DNA of 64,000 bases, from positions 25,083,172 to 25,147,171 of the forward strand of contig JAULJL010000004.1 of the NCBI GenBank assembly GCA_030761205.1, read 5' to 3'. Numbering within the stretch: position 1 is the first letter of the stretch; each line of letters begins with the position of its first letter. The notes beneath the pieces were generated by a model, which was not told where the DNA came from, did not search any database, and saw only the letters and a program-made list of their open reading frames with translations. The DNA is from Fremontodendron californicum. Lineage: Eukaryota; Streptophyta; Magnoliopsida; Malvales; Malvaceae. A program made the position numbers and the translations under genes. Of this stretch, positions 56,520-64,000 are shown in pieces.

Positions 56520-56880
56520 AAATTCATGGGTTGTGTCTTGGGGCAAAATGATGAGACTGGGAAGAAAGAACAAGCAATTTACTACCTCAGCAAGAAGTTT
56601 ACAGATTATGAGCTGAAATATTCGTCGGTAGAAAAGTTGTTATTGCGCTTTAGCTTGGACTGCTCGGAGGCTCAGACAGTACATGTAGTATCACATGACA
56701 TGATTCATTGACAAGCTAGATCCAATCAAGTACATGTTGGAAGCACCTTCTTTGTCAGGGAGGATAGCAAGATGGCAAGTTTTATAATTAGAGTACGACA
56801 TTGTATATGTAAGTCAGAAAGCTATAAAGGGCAATGTAGTAGCCGAGTTCTTAGCAAGTCGGGGAGTAAAAGATTATGAG
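56520..56880 (+). pseudogene. E3 pol: RT-linked RNase H domain, broken
   Basis: The frame shows MGCVLGQNDETGKKEQAIYY and LSKKFTDYELKYSSVEKL. A single-base insertion near 56640 shifts it, so the AWTARRLRQYM-type segment reads out of frame. The next segment, LDPIKYMLEAPSLSGR-like at about 56715-56765, and the connector EYDIVYVSQKAIKG are still recognisable. The role is degradation of RNA in hybrids. Confidence 0.78.
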
Positions 56881-57320
56881 CCCCTGAACTTTGATTTCCC
56901 GGATGAAGACTTGATGTACGTCTCGCAAGAAGATGAGATTCCCTCTAAAAAGAAAAAAAAATGGAAGATGTACTTTGATGGGGCATCCATTCCATGGGGC
57001 ATGGAATTGGTGCAGTCCTCATATCCCAGAAGAAGATTATTATCCTTTCACTGCCAGATTGGATTTTGATTGTACAAACAATACTGCAGAATATGAGGCA
57101 TGTACTATGGGCCATCGTGCTGCCGTAGACAAAAAGATAAAAAAAATTGGAGGTTTTTGAAGACTCAGCTTTAGTGATATATCAAATGCGCGGGGAATGG
57201 GAAACCCGAGATGCAAAGTTAATCTGATATCGAGAACTCATACTGAGTTTATTGGAGGAATTTGAAGAAGTAAATTTGAATTATTTCCCCCGAGAAGAAA
57301 ATCGAATGGCGGATGCTCTG
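56881..57320 (+). pseudogene. E3 pol: second (archaeal-type) RNase H domain, broken
   Basis: Landmarks are LNFDFPDEDLMYVSQEDEI, WKMYFDGAS, YPFTARLDFDCTNNTAEYEA and YFPREENRMADALATLSSMF. Small deletions between 56985 and 57035 shift the frame so that the glycine-rich segment after YFDGAS is lost, and another shift near 57150 follows KKIKKI. The acidic residues of the domain are still encoded in pieces. It is present in the same position as in E1, which supports a dual RNase H arrangement for this lineage. Confidence 0.8.
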
Positions 57321-57785
57321 GCTACTTTGTCATCAATGTTTAAGGTGGATGAAGGGGTTGAAGTTGTGCCGATAAAGATGAGCATATATGAGTCTCCTGC
57401 CCACTGCTTGAGTATAGAAAAAGAAGCAGATGGTCTCTCTTGGTATAACGACATCTTGCAATACATCAAGAATCAACAATATCCAGAACGAGCAACAAAA
57501 AACTACAGGAGGACTCTGAGAAGGCTAGCAATGGGTTTTGTTCTAGATAGTGAGATTCTCTACAAGAAAGGGAAAGACCAAGTCTTATTGAGATTTGACG
57601 GATCCGTCGAAGCTCAGAGAATCATAGAGGAAGTCCATGGAGGAATATGTGGCACCCATGCCAATGGTCACATGCTTGCTAAGTAGATTATGAGGGCATG
57701 ATATTATTGGCTGACGACGGAAGAAGATTGTATCAATTATTTCCGAAAGTGCCATAAATGCCAGATATATGCAGATAAGATTCAT
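57321..57785 (+). pseudogene. E3 pol: connector and H2C2 zinc-binding region of integrase
   Basis: The frame from 57252 is open to a TAG at 57684-57686 and carries ILQYIKNQQYPERATKNYRR, LDSEILYKKGKDQVLLRFDG and the H2C2 histidines in VHGGICGTHANGHMLAK. After the stop, a TGA falls in the AGYYW segment (IMRA, stop, YYW), then KCHKCQIYADKIH supplies the cysteines. It is better preserved than in E1 in the first half, where E1 has a stop in KGKDQ. Confidence 0.82.
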
Positions 57786-58583
57786 GTGCCACCATCGCCA
57801 TTGCATGTCATGACTGCACCATGGCCATTTTCAATGTGGGGAATGGATATGATTGGGCCTATTACCCCAAAAGCTTCAAATGGACATCGTCTCATCCTGC
57901 TGGCCATAGATTATTTCACAAAGTGGGTGGAAGCTGCTTCTTATACGAATGTAACAAAGTCGGTGGTATGCAGATTTGTTAAAAAGGAAATCATATGCCG
58001 ATATGGATTGCCAGCAAGAATTATTTCAGATAATGCTCTCAATCTGAATAATAAGATGATGAGAGAAGTGTGTACTCAGTTCAAGATTGTAACAAAGTTG
58101 GTGGTATGCAGATTTGTTAAGAAGGAAATCATATGCCGATATGGATTGCCAGCAAGAATTATTTCAGATAATGCTCTCAATCTGAATAATAAGATGATGA
58201 GAGAAGTTTGTACTCAGTTCAAGATCACGCATCATAATTCTGTACCTTATCGTCCGAAGATGAATGGGGCAGTAGAAGTAGCCAACAAAAACATCAAGAA
58301 GATTGTTGAGAAGATCACTGATGTGTACAAAGATTGGCATGAGATCTTGCCTTTTGCTCTTCATGCATATCGTACCTCGGTTCGCACATCTACAGGGGCA
58401 ACACAGTTTTCTTTGGTATACAGGATGGAAGCAGTGCTACCTATTGAAGTTGAAATCCCTTTACTTCGGGTTTTGATGGAGTTTGGCCTAGAAGAGGCGG
58501 AATGGGTTAAAGCTCGTTATGAACAGCTGAATCTCATCGAGAAGAAAAGATTGAAGGCAATTTGTCATGGACAGTTGTATTAG
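57786..58583 (+). pseudogene. E3 pol: integrase core with 138-bp in-frame internal duplication
   Basis: A 265-codon open frame. It has the first D in GMDMIGPI, AIDYFTKWVEAASYTNVTKS, KEIICRYGLPARIISDNALN, and E in NGAVEVANKNIKK, then YRTSVRTSTGATQFSLVY. The segment 57951-58088 is repeated directly as 58089-58226 (46 codons, about four mismatches), so the second catalytic Asp motif (IISDNALNLNN) occurs twice and the D-D-E spacing is wrong for one of them. The E1 integrase has a single copy, so the duplication is specific to E3 or its source lineage. The TAG at 58581-58583 closes the frame. Confidence 0.9.
57951..58226 (+). repeat. Tandem duplication of 138 bp in integrase
   Basis: Unit 1 is 57951-58088 and unit 2 is 58089-58226. 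The visible differences are AAAGTCGG/AAAGTTGG, TTAAAAAGG/TTAAGAAGG, GAAGTGTG/GAAGTTTG and AGATT/AGATC, about 3 percent. Confidence 0.93.
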
Positions 58584-58826
58584 AAAAAGATGATTCGAGC
58601 CCACAACAAGAAGGTTAGCCCCAGACAGTTTCGAGAAGGGGACTTGGTACTGAGGAAAATTCTCCCTATCGCGAAAGATCTGCGAGGGAAATAGGCTCTA
58701 AATTGGGAAGGACCCTATGTGGTAAAAAGAACTTTTTCTAGAGGAGCATTGATTCTAACTCAGATAGACGGGGATGATTTGAGAAATCCTGTGAATGCTA
58801 ATCAATTGAAGAAGTATTATGCTTGA
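58584..58826 (+). pseudogene. E3 pol: integrase C-terminal region
   Basis: It continues as MIRAHNKKVSPRQFREGDLV, LRKILPIAKDLRGK, a TAG near 58692, then NWEGPYVVKRTFSRGALILT and LKKYYA, with the natural stop at 58824-58826. The GPY motif of gypsy integrases is intact here (EGPYVVK), whereas E1 has GSY. Confidence 0.82.
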
Positions 58827-60360
58827 AGAAAAAAAAGAAAAAAAAAAGTGTGATGCTATACACATGGAAATTCGAATGATTCCAAGTGTAAAAATGGAAA
58901 TTCTATATATCTATCTCTCCTAAGAATTGCTTTTCAATGAGAATATTTATGCTTGATATGATGAATGGCCATCTTTCATATTCCCTTCACTAAGAAGAAA
59001 TTATCCCTAGTCACCCCTTTGAGTCTTATGAATTATTTCTTTCTTTGAACCTTGATCATGGATCACCCTCTACACTGGAGGACAGATGTGAGGAAAAATA
59101 ATCAAAATCATGGCAAAAAAAGAGAGCCATCGGAAAATGTGAAATCAAAGAATGACAAATGAAACCAGCAATGAAAGAAAAAAAAAACGAAAAAAGAGTC
59201 TAAAAAAGTCTTAAAAAGGACAAATGTTTCAAGAATGAATTCTCCTCACGTAATGATCATTGATCCAATCACCCTTAAACACACTTTGGTCCTATTTATC
59301 CTTTCTTTTTAAACTCGAACCTTGGCCTACATTACGTGCTTTAAAAGTCCATTTTGATCAAGCATAGATATTTAATTTGGAAGGTTTTTCTCAGAATTCA
59401 TCCCATCTTTTGAGTTGACATTTTTTACCTTGGAAGCATTTAGAATTCTCAGATTCATGGTAGAATACTATAAAAAAGAGAAAAAAGAGAAAAAATATGA
59501 AAATGAAAAAGAATGTATAAGAAGAGGTTTAAGCCGAAAACCCATAAAGGGCGATTTAATACCGAATGGGGAACACTTGAGTTGAAAACCCACAAAGGGT
59601 GACTCAAGTACTGATTAAGGTTTGAACCAATGCTCCGTGTAAAAGGGGAAAAATATCTAAAAATCAGAGGAAAAGGGAAAAAACTCAATCTGGCGTAACT
59701 ATAGAAGCCGAGGGATTACCCAAGTAATTTGCTCGTTCAAGAGAAATTTCAGATGATTTGAAGAAGGAGGGGTCCAAGATATTCCGCATCCGGGGCATCT
59801 ACAACCTATAACTTTACATTTATTTTTGATATTCACTTTTATCATTTTAAAACATTTGTTGCAATAAATTATTGTTATCCTTTTTATGACATTTGCTTGT
59901 TTCATATTTTCTTTCATACATTTTTGAGATTGCATCTTGATTGTTATAAAATTGAATAATGATTAGTAAACATAAAAATCTTTAAATAAAAGGATTTTAG
60001 AGTATTACTAAGGAATAGATTTAAATCTTAGAAAAGGTTTGGAAACCAATAATCTTATTGGAAAATTCACCAAGTCAAGGAAAACAGTGAATGTGTTGGA
60101 GACTCCATCATGAAGTCAAAAATTTGTGAATTTCAGCGAAGTCAGAAACTGGGATTGTTTGACAATTTATCTTGAGTGAAAGATTCCTTAAGTGAGGTAT
60201 CAGTGAACAATTGAAGACTCTGTCATGAAGTCAGATAATCTGTGAACTTCAAAGAAACCATGGATTAGAAATCATGACACAATCATTCGATTGCATACAT
60301 CCTTAGGAAACATGCAAGCATTTGCAAAGCATGTCATTCTCATCATTGCATTTAGCTAAC
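58827..60360 (+). other. E3 3' UTR, proximal part
   Basis: It aligns along its length with 13561-15080 of E1. It includes the paired motifs AAGCCGAAAACCCATAAAGG and GAGTTGAAAACCCACAAAGG (about 59530 and 59580) and the GACTCCATCATGAAGTCA / GACTCTGTCATGAAGTCA pair (about 60100 and 60213). No conserved frame. Confidence 0.7.
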
Positions 60361-60369
60361 ATTGAGGAA

Positions 60370-61000
60370 TCAAAAACTTTGGCTTCCCCAAATCGAACTC
60401 GTTCGGCTTCTCAAATGAGACGAGCCCCGAGATCGCCGTCGAGGTATGTTCCTTTCATTTTAAAGTTAAATTTATTTTTTCCCTAATGAATCAAAACCAG
60501 GATCATTCTTAGTATTTCCTTTTATTTTAAATTTAATTCATTCAGCTTCTCAAATGAGTCGAGCCCCGAGACCATCGTCGAGGTATTTCCTTTTGTTTTA
60601 AATCGAATTCATTCAGCTTCTCAAATGAGTCGAACCTTGGGACCATCATCGAGGTATTTCTTTTTGTTTTAAATAGTACTCGTTCTGCTTCTCAAATGAG
60701 TCAAGCCCCGAGACCACCGTCGAGGTATATTCCTTTAGTTTTCAAAATCAAATTGATTTTACAAATGAACCAAATCTAGGCATTCTTTTTGTTTTAAATC
60801 GAATTCATTCTGCTTCTCAAATGGGTCGAGCCCGAGATCATCGTCGAGGTATTTCCTTTTGTTTTAAAATCGAACTCATTCTGCTTCTCAAATGAATCGA
60901 GCCCCGAGACCATCATCGAGGTATTTCCTTTTGTTTTAAAATTGAACTCATTCTGCTTCTCAAATGAGTCGAGCCTTGGGACCGTCGTCAAGGTATTTTC
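60370..61000 (+). repeat. E3 3' UTR tandem array related to the E1 72-bp array
   Basis: About eight irregular units of 60-90 bp contain AATTCATTC(A/T)GCTTCTC, AAATGAGTCGAGCC and GAGACCATCGTCGAGGTATT. The core CGAG-ACC-TCGAGG is shared with E1, but units read GCTTCTC where E1 has TTTTATC, and spacing varies (two units are interrupted by CAAATCTAGGCATTC-like sequence). The array has therefore evolved independently in the two copies. Confidence 0.85.
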
Positions 61001-61004
61001 TGTT

Positions 61005-61260
61005 TAAATCTTGGATAAGACCTCCAGGAACCATTCTTAAAACCTCCAGTCATAGGTTTTCTTTTTAAATCATGGATAAGACCTCCGGGCACCATTCTTC
61101 AGACCTCCAGGCATCATTTTTAAAGTCGCATACAGCGCAATTTTCCAAATCATAGATCAGACCTCCGGGCACCATTTTTTAAGACCTCCGGGCACTATTT
61201 TTAAGACCTCCGGGCACAATTAATCAAAATCATGGATAAGACCTTCGGGCGCCATATTCG
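61005..61260 (+). repeat. E3 3' UTR array of AGACCTCCGGGCACCATT units
   Basis: About nine copies of (A)AGACCTCC(A/G)GGCACCATTTTT occur, spaced by 25-45 bp and grouped in pairs around ATCATGGATAAG. It is an expansion of the four-copy array in E1 at 15791-15915. Confidence 0.85.
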
Positions 61261-61261
61261 G

Positions 61262-61470
61262 AAAGTACTTCTGGTTTCACCCAGGTCTTTTTCGACTTTT
61301 GGCTTTGCTAAAGTCATCACCTTGAAAATTATCTATGGTTTCGCCTAGATAAATTTTCGACTTCTGGTTTCGCCTAGATAACATTTAGACTTCTGGTTTC
61401 GCCCAAGTCATCACCTTGAAAATTCGGTTTCGCCTAGATAACTTTTCAATTTTTGGTTCTGCCCAAATCA
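61262..61470 (+). repeat. E3 3' UTR array of CTTCTGGTTTCGCC units
   Basis: Six to seven copies of TTCTGGTTTCGCC(T/C)A(G/A) are followed alternately by ATAACTTTT/ATAAATTTTCGA and AGTCATCACCTTGAAAA. This array is not seen in E1. Confidence 0.8.
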
Positions 61471-61617
61471 TCACTTTGCAAATCGAGCTCGTTTCCTTAA
61501 GCCAAGTCAAACCTTGATTAGTCAAGGAACTCCTTTCCCTTTCCTTCAAATGTGATTTCACTAACCGTACAAAATTAGTGTTTGTTTATCTTTTCCTGAT
61601 TCCTTATTCTCAGCAAT

Positions 61618-61634
61618 AGCCAAAGAGGGGCAGC
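61618..61634 (+). other. E3 polypurine tract
   Basis: AGCCAAAGAGGGGCAGC is immediately followed by TGTAGACACC and is identical to the E1 tract. Confidence 0.88.
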
Positions 61635-63916
61635 TGTAGACACCTAATTTTGTCCGGACCACTAAATCAGGTATGTTTTCTTCCTAAAGTGATGTTTCAG
61701 AATGCAAAAAGACTTTTCTAATCATGCAGGTGGTACTCTATGACTTAGTTTAAGAAAGCAGACATAAAAACTCAAACTTGAAAAAGTCAACCCCAAAAAA
61801 GTCAATTTTAAAAAGTCAATTACTAAAAAAGTCAACCCACTTTTAAAATCAAGATTTGAAGTTCAATTGAAAAATGGTGAAAGAATTTTGATAATCCGAG
61901 GTCTACATTGAAAGATATGGAGTTCGAAAGTTGGGTTACGGAGATTCAGTAGAAAGGAAACCTTGGTTCGAAAAATTTAGGGAAAAGTGCTTAAATGATC
62001 AAATTGGTCGAAATTGAAGGTTCCAAATGAAAGATAAGCACTGACTTCGGGTAATGGAGAAGCTACTTGGAAGAAAAACTGAACGAAAAGTCAATTCAGA
62101 AGAAAACCGAGAATTATGATTTTTAGTGGATTTTGGTGAAATTGAGCAAAATTACAGAAATAGGCCGATTCGGTAAAACTAAAGCCCCTAATTGATGAGG
62201 AGTGAGTAAACAAGGATAGCCCAAGGTTCAGTTTGAAGAAATTCCAAGAAAAGAGCCGATTGGAGGAAAAACGAAAAAACAAGGAAATTCCCGATAGTGA
62301 AAAGAGGAAAAATCAAATCGAAGGAGAATTTGATTGTAAAAATTGAGCATTTTCGGACCAACTCCAATTTCATATATGAAAAAGGCACAAAAAAAGAAAA
62401 ACTGGAAATCGGACTTGTTTTGAGCAAAATCGGGCTTTGGAGACAAAAGGGCAAACTTGGAAAAGTCGGCAAATATACTAAATGAGCTCCAAAAATTTTG
62501 AAAATTTGCATATCTCATTCTTAAATCATTTGGAAGAGATTTGCAAAGAAAAATCCAGATTCGGAGCTCATTTGCAAAATGGCAAATCCCGGGCCCACTA
62601 TGTAGAAATTTAAGCAGAAAAATCCCGAAAAAATAGCAAATGAGCTCCAAAAATTTTGAAAATTTGCAGATCTCACTCTTAAATTATTTGGTAGAGATTG
62701 GAAAAAGAAAATCTGAATTCAGAGTTCGTTTGCAAAATGGCAAATCTCGAGCCCACTATGCAAAAATTCAAGTAGATAAATCCCGAGAAAATGGAAAATG
62801 AGCTCAGCAAATTTTGAAAATTTTCAGATCTCACTTTTAAATTATTTGGAAGAGATTGGTGAAGAAAAATCCATACTTGGAGCTCGTTTTCAAAATGGTA
62901 AAAGTTCGGGTGAACAAAAGGGCAATTTTGGAAGAAAAAATATAAAAAATAGTAAATGGGCTCGAAAATTTTTGAAAACTTCCAGAATTCAATTTTTTTT
63001 TTAACATTTTGAAAGTATTAAAAAAAATAAAATTTGAATTTGGAGTCCGTTTGCTATTTATTTAGGTTTGGGGGTCAAAATGTCATTTTACCGAAGAAAC
63101 CAAAAATGGCCTTTTCTTGCAATTAAAAAAAATGAAGTGTGGGCTGGGAATGTGAAGAGACAATCGGCCAAGGCCCATGGAGGATGGATATTTTCTTATT
63201 TTTTAGATCAAAGGGCCAAGAGAGAAGAGGAAGGTAGTTATTTTTGTGATCAAGCATTTGAATTTGCAACACATGGATCAATGGTTGGAGAGGGATGATG
63301 TCATATTTATGATCTTATTTATGACATCATATATTTATGAGCTGATTATTCTAATCTAAGGGTGAGAATTCTACATATAAAGCATCTTGGATTGAAGACT
63401 ATTGGATCAAATTTGGCTAAAAAATTCTAGAACCTCATTGACAATTCCTACACCAACCGGCCACACTAAAGGGGGATGGGTCTCTCTTCATTTTTTACTC
63501 TTGCTTGGCTGATTTCTCTCCATTTTTTGAAAAGCAAAAAGAAAGTTTAGAAAGGCAAAGAAAGTAAGAAGAGGAAAAACTTGCAATATAGCTTTAGAGG
63601 TAGCTAAAAGCACCATACTCTTGCACTTTTCTTGCATTTCCATTCTTGATTTGCTGTTTTTATTGATATTTTGGTGAGTTTCTACTGATTTTTAATTTTA
63701 AAATAAGTCATTTTAAGCTTCTTCTTCAACTTCTTCTTTGATACTTTCTTGAAAAGCTTTGAAAAAACAAATTTTTTTACAGTTTTTGGAGGAAGCCGAA
63801 TGGACCCTTTTCTAAAAAAATGTTTGGTTTTCGATTTTTGTTTCATGTTGTTGGTGATGTCTAGCATGTTTTTGATGTTTTATATTTTCTTTAAATAATA
63901 AAAATATGGAGCTTAC
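61635..63916 (+). mobile_element. E3 3' LTR, first 2282 bp, interrupted by E5
   Basis: It starts TGTAGACACCTAATTTTGTC and follows the 5' LTR closely, for example the shared TTTTGGAGGAAG(T/C)CGAATGGACC (37498 and 63782). It stops after GGAGCTTAC at 63916, where the 5' LTR continues TTTGATC (about 37630), because a new LTR begins. Confidence 0.9.
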
Positions 63917-64000
63917 TGTAGACACCTAATTTTGTCCGGACCACTAAAACAGGTATGTTTTCTTCCTAAATTGATGTTTCAGAATGTAAAAAGATTTTTT
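63917..64000 (+). mobile_element. E5: start of another Tat-type LTR
   Basis: TGTAGACACCTAATTTTGTC begins within the E3 3' LTR and matches the first 84 bp of the other LTRs with few changes. The left flank is CTTAC. The rest lies beyond the window. Confidence 0.88.

Larger units (their letters stand above)
35434..63916 (+). mobile_element. E3: near-complete Ogre-like Ty3/gypsy element with nested insertions
   Basis: The element shows a 5' LTR, PBS, leader, ORF1, gag, protease, intron, RT, two RNase H domains, integrase, 3' UTR arrays, PPT and a 3' LTR. The 3' LTR is broken by E5 at 63917, so its end is outside the window. The span is 28.5 kb, of which 7.6 kb is the E6 insertion. Allowing for a full 3' LTR, the original element was about 23-24 kb, in the range known for Ogre elements. 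The first 155 bp of the two LTRs differ at more than a dozen positions by eye, so the insertion is not recent. The bases ATCTC precede the 5' LTR; the matching duplication would be to the right of the window. Confidence 0.9.

Noticed and set aside
1..64000. tRNA, rRNA or other structural RNA genes.
   Set aside because: I looked for tRNA-like B-box words (GGTTCGAATCC type) and rRNA blocks and saw none; the only tRNA-related sequences are the primer-binding sites.

Overview
This is nuclear DNA from a plant, most likely a eudicot. It is AT-rich, has no dense or operon-like coding, and from about 10 kb onward is almost entirely nested, decayed LTR retrotransposons. All recognisable elements are Ty3/gypsy of the Tat/Ogre lineage: LTRs near 5 kb bounded by TGTAGACACC...GCGACA, a primer-binding site matching the 3' end of plant tRNA-Arg, an extra ORF before gag in one element, a GT-AG intron between protease and reverse transcriptase, two RNase H domains, and tandem arrays in the 3' UTR. 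The pol sequences look most like those of dicot (cotton-type) elements, but I cannot name the species.

Layout. 1-9966: AT-rich sequence with no intact gene. It holds a very diverged minus-strand LTR remnant with a 231-bp tandem array, one orphan exon resembling the acetolactate synthase regulatory subunit, and clusters of a TATGTACATATAG repeat. 9967-21123 (E1, +): element truncated inside its intron, with decayed RT-RNaseH-integrase, 3' UTR, PPT and one LTR. 21124-28579 (E4, -): LTR, PBS, leader and start of gag. 28580-35433 (E2, +): 3' half of an LTR, PBS, leader and gag, closely related to E4 and head-to-head with it. 35434 to at least 63916 (E3, +): a near-complete Ogre-like element with both LTRs, ORF1, gag, protease, intron, pol and 3' UTR. 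45701-53330 (E6, -): LTR-derived insertion inside E3. 46758-48174: a Mutator-like non-autonomous DNA transposon inside E6, with a perfect 9-bp target duplication. 63917-64000 (E5, +): start of another LTR inserted in the 3' LTR of E3.

Insertion order in the right half is therefore E2, then E3, then E6, then the MULE-like element, with E5 also landing in E3. In an intact relative, gag forms the particle, protease matures the polyprotein, RT and RNase H copy the RNA from the tRNA-Arg primer and PPT, and integrase inserts the cDNA; splicing of the intron would control how much pol is made. Every coding region here carries stops and frameshifts, so none of these copies should be autonomous. No host gene is supported as functional.

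I did not find a clearly new biological system. The most unusual items are the E6 insertion, which ends in the same LTR (U5) terminus on both sides; the MULE-like element with paired G-box palindromes; the leader swap between E3 (ORF1) and E2/E4 (tandem array, no ORF1); and the in-frame integrase duplication in E3.
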